Origin: Pelagimonas varians
Lineage (GTDB): Bacteria; Pseudomonadota; Alphaproteobacteria; Rhodobacterales; Rhodobacteraceae
Direction of reading: 5' to 3'
Assembly: GCF_003208435.1 (NCBI RefSeq)
Contig: NZ_QKMF01000020.1
Location: 1-64,000 of the forward strand
DNA: 64,000 nucleotides
Made by a program: the position numbers and the translations under genes. Positions 54,167-62,691 of this stretch are shown here, piece after piece. Every line of letters begins with the position of its first letter. The first letter of the stretch is position 1. Below the pieces are notes generated by a model. The model had not been told where the DNA came from. It worked only from the letters and a program-made list of their open reading frames with translations, and did not search any database.

Positions 54167-55207
54167 TTACTTGGTGTGCTTCGCGATCAACTCGGCCGCG
54201 CGGGCCTTAAGCGCCGTGCCGTCCAGACCCTTTTCGTCCATCTCGGCAACCCAGGCATCGGTGGTCGCAGCAGCCGCCGCTTTCCATTCGTCAACCTGAG
54301 CCTCGTCCAACACGATGATGTTGTTGCCACGCTCCATTGCCTGCTTATGGGATGGCGCATCATCTACCTGCATCTGCTTGCCCGCAAAGCCCGAGAATTC
54401 CAGACCAGAATTGGCGTCGATCACAGCCTGCAGATCATCAGGAAGTGCATTGTAACGGTCTTTGTTCATCGCAAAAACAAAGGTGGTGGTATACAGAACG
54501 TCATCCCCAAACATGGTGTGGTTTGACACCATTTCGTTGACCTTCAGCGCGCCGGTAACTTCCCAAGGAATGATCGTCGCGTCGATGACCCCTTTGGACA
54601 GCGCCTCGGGCACAGCCGGAACCGGCATGCCAACCGGGGTCGCACCAAAGTTCGAAAACATCTTGTTGGTGACGCGGGTTGGGGCACGCAATTTGACACC
54701 ATTCAGATCAGACACGGATGTGATCGGATCCTTGGAGTGGATAATACCTGGGCCATGAACCCACAGGCCCAAAACTTTGACCTGTTTGAAGTCATCGTCA
54801 AGCATGCTTTCTTCGGCCAACTCCCAATAGGCGCGTGACACAGCCTCGGCGTTGGTCATGGTGAAGGGCAGTTCGAACACCTCGGCACGGGGGAAACGGC
54901 CCGGGCTGTATCCTGCAACGGTCCAAGTGATGTCAGCAATGCCGTCCACGACTTGATCATACAGTTCAGGCGGCTTGCCACCCAGCTGCATCGCCGGAAA
55001 ACGCTGGATCTCAATCCGGCCTTCACTATCGGCCTCTACCTTGTCGGCCCAAACATCCAAAATGTTTTTGGGAACATTGGCCTGCGCTGGCAAAAACTGA
55101 TGCAAACGCAAAGTCACCTCCGCCGCGATCGCGCTGCTTGTCAGAGCAAAGATAGAAACGGCAGCCGCCCCAGCGGTCCGCACTATGGTTCTACGGTCAA
55201 GTGTCAT
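54167..55207 (-). CDS. dctP: TRAP transporter solute-binding protein DctP
   Basis: A 346-residue periplasmic protein with a Tat-like or Sec signal (MTLDRRTIVRTAGAAAVSIFAL; the RR pair is a possible twin-arginine). The conserved DctP parts include DLNGVKLRAPTRVTNKMFSNFGATPVGMP. It is the first gene of the ten-gene minus-strand operon for hydroxycinnamate use. TRAP binding proteins near aromatic genes usually bind the aromatic acid; ferulate or p-coumarate is the likely ligand. It might also serve the DctQ/DctM pair at 7.9-9.8 kb. Confidence 0.93.
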   Translation of the reverse strand: MTLDRRTIVRTAGAAAVSIFALTSSAIAAEVTLRLHQFLPAQANVPKNILDVWADKVEADSEGRIEIQRFPAMQLGGKPPELYDQVVDGIADITWTVAGYSPGRFPRAEVFELPFTMTNAEAVSRAYWELAEESMLDDDFKQVKVLGLWVHGPGIIHSKDPITSVSDLNGVKLRAPTRVTNKMFSNFGATPVGMPVPAVPEALSKGVIDATIIPWEVTGALKVNEMVSNHTMFGDDVLYTTTFVFAMNKDRYNALPDDLQAVIDANSGLEFSGFAGKQMQVDDAPSHKQAMERGNNIIVLDEAQVDEWKAAAAATTDAWVAEMDEKGLDGTALKARAAELIAKHTK

Positions 55208-55272
55208 TGTTTTCCTCCCAGAATGACGTCTGTGTCGATCCACAGGGTCAACACTCCCTTTTTGATTATGAT

Positions 55273-55287
55273 TAATAACCATTATTA
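55273..55287. promoter_or_regulatory. Candidate operator upstream of dctP
   Basis: TAATAA-CCA-TTATTA, a perfect 6-bp inverted repeat (55273-55287), lies 66 bp upstream of dctP in an AT-rich stretch that also holds a wider pair TTGATTA (55262-55268) and TAATCAA (55300-55306). It is a reasonable binding site for the MarR protein encoded inside the operon. No experimental support. Confidence 0.45.
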
Positions 55288-55603
55288 TGCAATACTTTTT
55301 AATCAAGCAATATCAATGCTTAATGGATGAACTTTCGGCCCCACAGCTTCTCAGACAGAGTTTTAGCGCAAACAGTTCCGCCGGCTTTTGTATGTATAAG
55401 CCAAGCTTGCTCAAGCCCTCAAAACACTGCCAACACGCCCCGCCTGCACGGTTTCAAAGTTTAAACCTAAAGAACGGCAAGTGGCACATGGGATCCTATT
55501 CTTAGGCATTGGATGCGCAGGGCAAACTGGCTGGTTTTCGATCCAAGACGCCCAATGACGTCCAACACAATGGTTGGCTAGTGTGAGAATATGACTTGCC
55601 GCA

Positions 55604-57538
55604 CTACGTTTTTCTTCGAAACACGTTCGCAAGCGTGCTGGCAGTTTCAAACTGCCAGCATTGAGACAGCATGAACCCGTCAAAAAAATGGGAAAGCCCT
55701 GCCAAATCATTCAATGGTTGAACTTGCGCGATGAACTGATCAGGGCGCACGATCAGCAAAGCACCACGCTCCCGATCTATGCCACGGAGATCAAAGATGT
55801 CGCAATCCTTCGCACCATCAGGGCAAAAAACTTTTTCATAGTCGATCAACCCGTAGCGACCTTTGGTCGGCAAAAGTAGCTTTGGCAGGGTCCCGATTTT
55901 CAGGTGTCTATGCGAAGATTGTAAAACCGCTCGCACATCAATGACACTGTCGATGTCTTGGCCTTCTGGTGTGTATTTTATAACCGGGCTACTCGGATCA
56001 TCTATCAGATAGTGGCAAAGCGTGGCCAAACAGCCGCCCTTTTGCCCTTCATCGCCAGCACCCGCAAAGATGATCAAACGCCAGCGGCCATCCGCCTTGA
56101 TTGTCTGGCTTAACTGCAAGGGTTTGGCATCGCCCAGTCGGATAACAGGCGCAGAATGAAACCGCATGCCTACTTTCAGGCCCGAGGCCAAATGCTGGTG
56201 GTCGTTGGGGGACGTGATCAGCGACGGATCGTAACGGGTCTCGACTCCGGCTGTGTAGCGCCCGTGTTTCTTGAAATACGTCTGGAATTGCTCTGCTTCA
56301 GCGGCATTTTTGGGTTTGGCACTGAACAGGCGCGCCATATCACGGTCGAAATCAATGAGCTCTTTGGCTTTCGCACGTCGTTCCCGTGAGTAGCTGTGCA
56401 AGAGATCGGGGCTGGCTTGACCACGCAACACAGAGGCCAGTTTCCAACCAAGGTTAAACGTGTCAGCCATAGAGACATTCATGCCTTGCCCGGCTTTGGG
56501 ACTGTGCGTGTGGCACGCATCCCCTGCGATAAACACATGCGGCGTTCGGATGGCGCGCTCTGTGTCGGGCACATCGTCAAAGGCGTCGCAGACACGTTGC
56601 CCGATCTCATAGGCAGACCACCATGCCACATCCTTAACGTCGAGCGAATAGGGAGCCAGAATGTCGCCAGCTTTTGCAATCAACATCCCGGCGGTCACAC
56701 CGCGATCTGCAACGCGTTCGTTTCCATGTAGCGCGTCCAGCTCGATGTACATGCGGACCATATAGCCCCCTTCGCGCGGAATGATCAGAATGCTGCCGCA
56801 GTCTTCCGACTGGATAACCGATTTGAGCCGAATATCAGGAAAATCCGTGACAGCGAGGACATCCATCACCCCCCAGAGTTGCCGGGCTGCTTCGCCTTTG
56901 AGCGCGTGCCCCATTGATTTGCGCACCGCACTGCGCGCACCGTCACACCCCACAACAAACCGTGCGCGGATCACCTCAACGGTGTCTTTCGCATCGAGGC
57001 AACGGAAGACAGCAGTAACGGGGTACTCGGCCTTGGCATCCGTGGTCAGCTCAACCAATTCCCGGTTGTAGTCCGGCACCAGTCGATTTGCCGACCTGTG
57101 CATCATATCAAGATAGAAATCATGAACCCGTGCCTGACTGAGGATCACATGCGGCATTTCGGAGAGGCCGGTTTCAACATCCTGAATACGATCAGCACGG
57201 TGGAGGCCAGTGCCGTTTTCGTTTGGCCGCCAGAAGGCCACTTCATTCACCCAATACGCTTCTTTGAGAACTCTTTCAGCAAAACCGAACGCCTCGAACA
57301 TCTCGACAGACCTACAGGCAATCCCATCCGCCTGACCAACTTCCAATGGACCGGATTTGCGTTCCACGATGCGCGTTTTAATGTCAGGAAATGCCGATAG
57401 TTGCGCCGCAAGCGTCAACCCAGCTGGACCGCAACCGACGATCAGCACATCAACGATGTCGCTGGCAGTCGGCTCACCGTTGGATGGTTTAGCGATAGCG
57501 GGATCACCGATCGAAAAGCCGTTGAGGTGGTATTGCAT
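55604..57538 (-). CDS. mobA: 3-Hydroxybenzoate 4-monooxygenase
   Basis: A 644-residue FAD aromatic hydroxylase. Motifs: VLIVGCGPAG (FAD Rossmann, 31-40), VVGCDGARSAVR (about 200), VFIAGDACHTHSPKAGQGMN (about 326-345), and a C-terminal thioredoxin-like domain typical of phenol hydroxylases (about 480-630). Overall sequence is that of 3-hydroxybenzoate 4-monooxygenase, giving protocatechuate with NADPH and oxygen. The ATG at 57538 is chosen because the family begins MQYHxxGF. A MarR gene is divergent, with paired operators between. The last 18 residues after FMLSQ pass through a 12-bp inverted repeat and look like a tail beyond the normal family end. Confidence 0.9.
   Translation of the reverse strand: MQYHLNGFSIGDPAIAKPSNGEPTASDIVDVLIVGCGPAGLTLAAQLSAFPDIKTRIVERKSGPLEVGQADGIACRSVEMFEAFGFAERVLKEAYWVNEVAFWRPNENGTGLHRADRIQDVETGLSEMPHVILSQARVHDFYLDMMHRSANRLVPDYNRELVELTTDAKAEYPVTAVFRCLDAKDTVEVIRARFVVGCDGARSAVRKSMGHALKGEAARQLWGVMDVLAVTDFPDIRLKSVIQSEDCGSILIIPREGGYMVRMYIELDALHGNERVADRGVTAGMLIAKAGDILAPYSLDVKDVAWWSAYEIGQRVCDAFDDVPDTERAIRTPHVFIAGDACHTHSPKAGQGMNVSMADTFNLGWKLASVLRGQASPDLLHSYSRERRAKAKELIDFDRDMARLFSAKPKNAAEAEQFQTYFKKHGRYTAGVETRYDPSLITSPNDHQHLASGLKVGMRFHSAPVIRLGDAKPLQLSQTIKADGRWRLIIFAGAGDEGQKGGCLATLCHYLIDDPSSPVIKYTPEGQDIDSVIDVRAVLQSSHRHLKIGTLPKLLLPTKGRYGLIDYEKVFCPDGAKDCDIFDLRGIDRERGALLIVRPDQFIAQVQPLNDLAGLSHFFDGFMLSQCWQFETASTLANVFRRKT
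55636..55660. repeat. 25-bp near-perfect palindrome at the 3' end of mobA
   Basis: TGCTGGCAGTTT (55636-55647), one C, and AAACTGCCAGCA (55649-55660): 12-bp exact arms inside the last part of the mobA reading frame. Such a stem is expected downstream of a stop codon, not inside a coding region. Confidence 0.8.
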
Positions 57539-57556
57539 GTTGCGCCGCCTATTTTT

Positions 57557-57618
57557 GTATGTACACATACTAAATAGACGGACAAACCGCAGCCTGTCAA
57601 TAATGTAAGTGTACATAC
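57557..57618. promoter_or_regulatory. Paired operators between mobA and its MarR gene
   Basis: GTATGTACACATAC (57557-57570) and GTAAGTGTACATAC (57605-57618) are inverted copies of each other (13 of 14 match) and each is itself nearly symmetrical. One lies close to each of the two divergent start codons. They are probably the binding sites of the MarR regulator. Confidence 0.8.
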
Positions 57619-57633
57619 CATAAGGGCGTCAAA

Positions 57634-58071
57634 ATGTCAGAAGAATTGGGCCTTCGCAAACTACCGGGGCATTTGATACGACGTCTTCAACAGCAGTCAG
57701 TGTCTGTCTTCACGGAGCGTACCAAAGCTGCGGGGTTTGACCTCACCTCAGTTCAATTTGCGGCGCTGGACACCTTGGAAAAAGCGCCGGGGATTGATCA
57801 GGCTTCTTTGGCAAAACGGATTGCCTATGACCGCGCAACAATTGGCAGCGTGATCAAACGACTAGAGAAAAACGGGCTGGTATCACGGCTGCCCGATGAT
57901 AAAGACCGCCGGGCCTTTCAAGTCAGCCTGACACCGCAAGGGCACTGCCTTCTCGAAAAAATCAGGCCTATCGTTCTGGAATTGCAGAATGATATCCTGC
58001 CTGATTTGACGGAAACCGAACGCACCACCCTGCTGGGCCTTATAGAGAAGGCCCTGAAGCCTGCTGGATAG
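57634..58071 (+). CDS. MarR-family regulator of mobA
   Basis: A 145-residue winged-helix regulator: IDQASLAKRIAYDRATIGSVIKRLEKNGLV followed by the wing (PDDKDRRAFQVSLTPQG). It is divergent from the 3-hydroxybenzoate hydroxylase gene and lies 15 bp after one of two matching operators. It probably represses mobA and itself, with 3-hydroxybenzoate as inducer; inference from arrangement. Confidence 0.92.
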   Translation: MSEELGLRKLPGHLIRRLQQQSVSVFTERTKAAGFDLTSVQFAALDTLEKAPGIDQASLAKRIAYDRATIGSVIKRLEKNGLVSRLPDDKDRRAFQVSLTPQGHCLLEKIRPIVLELQNDILPDLTETERTTLLGLIEKALKPAG

Positions 58072-58218
58072 GCACCCGTTGTCTCTATCTGTGGTTCCAT
58101 AAGTTGACCCCAAAATCCGTCATGTTCAAAATTCCCAAATCTGTTTCCGGGCGTTCACGTCAAACATTGCCAGGTTGAAACCAACCAATCCCTAGTAGCG
58201 AGCCTCAGAAAAGGGCCT

Positions 58219-58257
58219 CTTGGCACCCACTGCACCAAGGGTTGAGTGGGTGCCAAG
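58219..58257. repeat. 13-bp perfect inverted repeat
   Basis: CTTGGCACCCACT (58219-58231) and AGTGGGTGCCAAG (58245-58257) separated by 13 bp, about 150 bp after the MarR gene. No T run follows. It may be a hairpin terminator without a tail, or a remnant of a mobile element end. Confidence 0.65.
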
Positions 58258-58354
58258 CAAGTGTTGACCAGACCAGTCGAGCCAGAACATTACCTGACCG
58301 AACAGCACGTTTGAATTTTTTCTTGCGCTCTTAGGTCACGGGTTTTGACACCAC

Positions 58355-59065
58355 CTATTGCCGCCACGAATATTTCGAATGAAAGCCGACCATAATCTGG
58401 GCCTTCTTGTTGGAAAAGAACGTTTCATCCGGCTCTATCTCACTGCGAATTTCCACCCCTTGATAGAACTGATTTATCACCTCAGATGAAGTGATCCCGA
58501 CAGACATATCGTCATTCGGCACATTAAAAACTTCGTATCCAAGACCATCTTTTTTCAAACATCAATCAACCATATGCCCCAAATCAAGGGCATCGATATA
58601 GGCGAAAATCTTGCGCCGGCGCAGAGCCGGGTTCTCTAGAAAAGCCGGAAACATCTCAGAGTTTTCGTCGGGCTCGACAACATTGTTGATCCGCAAACCA
58701 TAGATGTCCGAACCAGTCCGCACCTGAAACGATTTGGCTGTTAGTTCGTTACAGACCTTCGACATTGCGAAACTATCATGGGGCACGGTCGGGTGGGTTT
58801 CATCAATAGGCACAAAGTCCGGTTTCGGCTCCCCATCCGCGACACACACTGCATAAATTGTCTCAGAGCTGGCAAGTATTGCCTTCGCGATGCCGAGTTT
58901 AGCTGCAGCCTCAATCAAATTGTAGGTGGTCTGGGTAATTTGGCGAAAACACTCTGCATCCGTCCCAATCGGAACGCGCGGGATGGCGGCGAAATGCACA
59001 ACTGCATCCGAAGTCGGAACACCAGCGCCCTCGTCCAGCTCCGTGAACTCGGTGAACTGCGACAT
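58355..59065 (-). pseudogene. NAD-dependent epimerase/dehydratase, broken
   Basis: The peptide AVVHFAAIPRVP, LASSETIYAV, SFAMSKVCNELTAKSF and DALDLGHMVD belongs to the extended SDR (NAD-dependent epimerase/dehydratase) family. An in-frame TGA at 58562-58564 follows LGHMVD, and the same frame then continues with CLKKDGLGYEVFNVPND and ETFFSNKKAQIMVGF to 58355, as in intact homologues. A single-base change from an arginine CGA codon would explain the stop. The N-terminal Rossmann motif (GxxGxxG) is absent, so the gene is also truncated at its 5' end. Inactive in all probability. Confidence 0.85.
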
Positions 59066-59284
59066 CGCCCCTACCCGCTACACGAATTAACAGTGCAGAG
59101 CGTGGTTCTCCAAACCAATTTTGCACACCGACAGTTTTGAGTGAGCTGGCCATTTTGAAAAGGGCAAGGGCGCAATGGATCTCGTCCAAACTATACGCCA
59201 CAGTTTGTGCAAAAGCAGCGAAGGTTAGGGAAGAGCCATTGCACCCAAGTGCTGTGTTCTGCTCGGATACTCTCTTTGCGAAAA

Positions 59285-59536
59285 CTAAGCGCTCGCCATT
59301 CCGGCAAGCATCGCCCCGAGAGCAACAATATGGACCAGCATCAAGGCTTTATCATTCCACATCGCGCCCACAGCAAACCATCCAAGCACGCCAATTAAAA
59401 ACAGATACAGATTCCACGGCGTCCACCCAAAGCCAGTGGCCGTGTAGCCCATGATCTGAATGATTGACGCGCCCCATTTAACCACGAAAACAATGCGATC
59501 AGACTGCGGTTTCTTTAAGTCCGCGTCAGACGGCAC
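59285..59536 (-). CDS. Small three-helix membrane protein (possibly DUF6552)
   Basis: An 83-residue protein with two to three hydrophobic helices (KWGASIIQIMGYTATGFGW, LYLFLIGVLGWFAVGAMW, and a third near the C-terminus). The start overlaps the SDR gene end by 11 bp, so the genes are coupled. It resembles a small conserved Rhodobacteraceae membrane family; the family name is given with low confidence. Function unknown. Confidence 0.65.
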   Translation of the reverse strand: MPSDADLKKPQSDRIVFVVKWGASIIQIMGYTATGFGWTPWNLYLFLIGVLGWFAVGAMWNDKALMLVHIVALGAMLAGMASA

Positions 59537-60230
59537 GGGTCAGCCCCCCGTCGATACGCAAGTTCTGACCTGTCATGTAGCCGCAACGGTCCGACGCCAG
59601 CAGCGAAATCATCGACGACACTTCTTGTGCGCGTCCATAGCGATTCATCGGAACGCGCGCTTTGCGGTCTTCCGTTTCTGGCAGGCTATCGATGAAACCC
59701 GGCAAGACATTGTTCATACGAATATTATCAGCGGCATATTTGTCGGAATACAGCTTAGTGAAGGCTGCCAGACCTGCCCGGAACACGCCCGAAGTCGGGA
59801 AAAGCGGATCAGGTTCAAAAGCCGCAAAAGTGGAAATATTGATAATCGAGCCACCGCCTTGCGCCTGCATAACCGGTGTTACCAACCGCGTCGGGCGAAT
59901 TGCATTCATGAGGTACACCTCCATGCCAGTGTGCCAATCATCATTCGAAATTTCCAAAATCGGCCCTTTGGGACCATGGCCCGCAGAATTGATCAGTGTG
60001 TCGATGCGGCCCCAACGTTCCATAGCGCCGTGAACCAGCGCAGTCAGATCATCGGAGTTAGTGTTCGAACCGGTTACGCCAAAGCCACCCAATTCATTTG
60101 CCAGCGCTTCGCCTTTACCTGACGAAGACAAGATGCCCACCTTGAATCCATCCGAAGCCAACTGGCGTGCGGCGTCCGCGCCCATGCCACTTCCGCCTGC
60201 AGTGATGAGTGCGACTTTTGCATCTGACAT
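59526..60230 (-). CDS. SDR-family oxidoreductase with atypical active site
   Basis: A 234-residue short-chain dehydrogenase-like protein. The cofactor loop TAGGSGMGAD and NSAG are present and NISTFA contributes the usual serine, but at the place of the catalytic YxxxK the sequence reads SGVFRAGLAAFTK, with Ser for Tyr and Arg for Lys. The C-terminal part (MNNVLPGFIDSLPE, YMTGQNLRIDGG) is well conserved. The ATG at 60230 follows ggagag. It is divergent from a LysR gene and followed by a small membrane protein gene. It may be a non-oxidative or unusual SDR. Confidence 0.85.
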   Translation of the reverse strand: MSDAKVALITAGGSGMGADAARQLASDGFKVGILSSSGKGEALANELGGFGVTGSNTNSDDLTALVHGAMERWGRIDTLINSAGHGPKGPILEISNDDWHTGMEVYLMNAIRPTRLVTPVMQAQGGGSIINISTFAAFEPDPLFPTSGVFRAGLAAFTKLYSDKYAADNIRMNNVLPGFIDSLPETEDRKARVPMNRYGRAQEVSSMISLLASDRCGYMTGQNLRIDGGLTRAV

Positions 60231-60327
60231 TTTACTCTCCATCCATGACTTGAGGCTTTGTAGATTAAAAACCCAACTATCTGCCTTGAGAATTGATGTT
60301 TCGTGACTGTAGGAATACTACTGCCAT

Positions 60328-61200
60328 ATGACTCAGCTCCCTCCTCTCAACGGATTGCGTGCATTTGAAGTGGCTGGCCGCCATTTGAATTTCCGCGCCG
60401 CTGCGGATGAACTCCGCGTGACCCAAGGAGCGGTCGCTCAACAAGTACGTCAGCTTGAGGCGCATTTGGGTATGCAGTTGTTTGAGCGATTGCCCAAGGG
60501 ACTGGCCTTTACGTCGTCAGGCCGGAGCTATCATCTGAATGTAGCTGCTGCCTTTGAAACACTGCGGCGTGCGACCAATGATCTTAAGCCAGAACCTGGA
60601 AAAATCCTTGTTAGCGTCACACCAACATTCGCGGCAAAATGGCTGATCCCGAACTTGCCGGATTTTTCAGCCAAACATCCCGAAATCGATCTTCGGATTC
60701 TGGCAACAGAAAAGGTCTCGAGTTTTCATGGTGACGGGATTGATCTAGCCATCCGGCAAGGAGAACCGCCATTTGGCGCAGCCTTGGATGCATATCGTCT
60801 GTTTCCCCAGGAGGTCATTGCAGTAGCAGCGCCAAGCCTTGTTGAAGAGCAGGCCTTTCCTCTTGACGCTGATGCAATATCGCAGCTGCCCAAACTTCAC
60901 GATGCTCATGATCTTTGGCCTGATTTCCTCGGATTACTGAATGTCGAGGATAAGGGGGGCCATGGATTGCGCATGAGTCAGACGGCTTTGGCCGTGGACG
61001 CGGCACTTTCAGGTCAAGGAGTGGCTTTGGTCAGCCGCTTCCTCGTGGAAGCAGAGATTGCAGCCAATCGATTGTTTCAGGTGACACCAGAAACCATGTC
61101 CGGCAAGCAGGATTTCTACCTTCTGGTTGCGCGCAAATCCACGCACATCAACGCGATTGACGCCGCCGTAAAGTGGTTTTTGGCGCAAGCACAAAAGTAA
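60328..61200 (+). CDS. LysR-family regulator (GcvA-like)
   Basis: A 290-residue LysR protein. Helix-turn-helix at about 5-60 (LNFRAAADELRVTQGAVAQQVRQLE), effector domain from about 85. The GcvA-type feature SVTPTFAAKWLIPNLPDFSAKHP is present. It is divergent from the atypical SDR gene, 97 bp apart, and is probably its regulator. Effector unknown. Confidence 0.92.
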   Translation: MTQLPPLNGLRAFEVAGRHLNFRAAADELRVTQGAVAQQVRQLEAHLGMQLFERLPKGLAFTSSGRSYHLNVAAAFETLRRATNDLKPEPGKILVSVTPTFAAKWLIPNLPDFSAKHPEIDLRILATEKVSSFHGDGIDLAIRQGEPPFGAALDAYRLFPQEVIAVAAPSLVEEQAFPLDADAISQLPKLHDAHDLWPDFLGLLNVEDKGGHGLRMSQTALAVDAALSGQGVALVSRFLVEAEIAANRLFQVTPETMSGKQDFYLLVARKSTHINAIDAAVKWFLAQAQK

Positions 61201-61354
61201 CCCCGCATCGTGCAACGCCCCTCCCTGAGGGTCGTGTATCCCATGCTGCGTCTAAGGCCGCCGCTATCAAAGCAAGGCCCGCATAAATTGAGCCTCCAAT
61301 AACGCATGCGGATACGATCAGACCCACAAAGATTAGTATTGCACCGAAGTCCAA
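61148..61354 (-). CDS. Small membrane protein after the S41 peptidase gene
   Basis: A 68-residue open frame with a hydrophobic N-terminal half (GAILIFVGLIVSACVIGGSIYAGLAL segments) and a basic C-terminus. It starts at a TTG (61354) one base after the peptidase stop codon, with a strong ribosome site (aaggagag) just before it. The end overlaps the 3' end of the opposing LysR gene. The ribosome site supports it, but the C-terminal half overlaps coding DNA on the other strand, so the call is uncertain. Confidence 0.45.
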   Translation of the reverse strand: MDFGAILIFVGLIVSACVIGGSIYAGLALIAAALDAAWDTRPSGRGVARCGVTFVLAPKTTLRRRQSR

Positions 61355-61355
61355 G

Positions 61356-62654
61356 TCATCTCTCCTTTAGATATTGAATTGCACCATCAAGTGCCTCATC
61401 GGTGCCTTCAGAAGCGAACCCGATGTCCGGCGGAATGCCTTTGCCTTCAAAGGCTTTTCCATCCGCAGATGTGTATTTTTGTGCGGACATTCCGATCCGC
61501 CATCCGTTAGGGAGCGTGAACTCCAAGACATCGGACAGCCCGCCCGCAGTTGACGTTCCCATCGTCGTGACATTCGGAAACTCCCGCATCGCGAGCGTGA
61601 ACACTTCGGCGGCACTTCCCGTCAAACTACCGGTCAAAAGTACAACTGGCGGAGTAAGCCTAACCTCATTGTTCGGCTTTATTGATGCCACAAATGGCGA
61701 TGAGAATGCGCCAGCATCCCAAAGCCACTTTGTGAACAAAGTGCGAGGTTGATCGGCAAAAACCGAAGCAAGCGCGAGCGCAACACTGTCGGACCCGCCC
61801 GGATTATACCGAACATCAACAATGATGCCTTTTGCGCTGTTCAAAGCCTCAGCAACAGGAGCAAAGGCGGACAGGGCTGTGTCGCCCGATGTTTTCCCCC
61901 ACTGCTTTTGAACTTCCATTTCCTTGATGGCGATATAGCCAATGTGGTCTGGACGAAGGCCATATTGAATGGAAATGTCCTGCGTCTTGGACACGGGTAT
62001 GTTCGCGGAAGAAATTGCTGTGTCCCACAATGCAGCAGAGGTCACGCCCTGCTCTAGCCACGTAGGACGCACCGAAGGCGAGTATGTTCCTTGCTCGGCC
62101 ATGTGAAGGATGACATGCCCGTCATCCAACCCTGCGATTGTGTGCTTGAGTATTGCCGAGAGTTCCGCATCAGACACATCGTCCGACTTAGGGGCCATGT
62201 CTTTTCGCACCATCCAATCAACGTTGTGCACCTCAAAGAACGGATAGCGTTCGTGGAACGCGGTCCAGAAAACATCGAATGTGTGCCGAGGGCCAGCGTC
62301 AAAGTGGGTGGGGTTCTGACATCTCTCAGGTAACGCTGAGCGGGTGTAGGAAATCGGTTCCACTGCTCCGTCCACGAATATATTCAAACCCGTCTCGCTC
62401 GCTTCCATCGAAACGCCCGCCAGTTCTCGGATTAGGTCAAGCTGTGCAAGGAAACCTCTCTCCCTAAAGCAGCTGATCGAAGTCATGCTATAGGCTTGGA
62501 TCCGAAACGCAGAGATTGACAGGATCTGTCCGTAGGGGGCGGAAACCCAGACACCTCGCAGATCTCGATCAGGCACTCCAGCGACAAAAACTCCAGTCAG
62601 GCCAATCGCTGCCGCGCCCAATGCAACGATTGAAAAGATGCCAAAAGTGTTCAT
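61356..62654 (-). CDS. S41-family peptidase, exported or membrane-anchored
   Basis: A 432-residue protein with one N-terminal hydrophobic segment (about 4-26, likely signal or anchor). The S41/C-terminal processing peptidase core is at about 280-430: VRYNPGGSDSVALALASVF, VVLLTGSLTGSAAEVFTLAM and STAGGLSDVLEFTLPNGW. The serine after LTGS in LTGSAAE is the likely nucleophile. It probably cleaves proteins or peptides in the periplasm. It is in a four-gene row with DUF1992, an acetyltransferase and a small membrane protein. Confidence 0.82.
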   Translation of the reverse strand: MNTFGIFSIVALGAAAIGLTGVFVAGVPDRDLRGVWVSAPYGQILSISAFRIQAYSMTSISCFRERGFLAQLDLIRELAGVSMEASETGLNIFVDGAVEPISYTRSALPERCQNPTHFDAGPRHTFDVFWTAFHERYPFFEVHNVDWMVRKDMAPKSDDVSDAELSAILKHTIAGLDDGHVILHMAEQGTYSPSVRPTWLEQGVTSAALWDTAISSANIPVSKTQDISIQYGLRPDHIGYIAIKEMEVQKQWGKTSGDTALSAFAPVAEALNSAKGIIVDVRYNPGGSDSVALALASVFADQPRTLFTKWLWDAGAFSSPFVASIKPNNEVRLTPPVVLLTGSLTGSAAEVFTLAMREFPNVTTMGTSTAGGLSDVLEFTLPNGWRIGMSAQKYTSADGKAFEGKGIPPDIGFASEGTDEALDGAIQYLKER

Positions 62655-62691
62655 GGGTCAGTGGCTGGGTGTATGGTTTCGGGCTTGTCGC

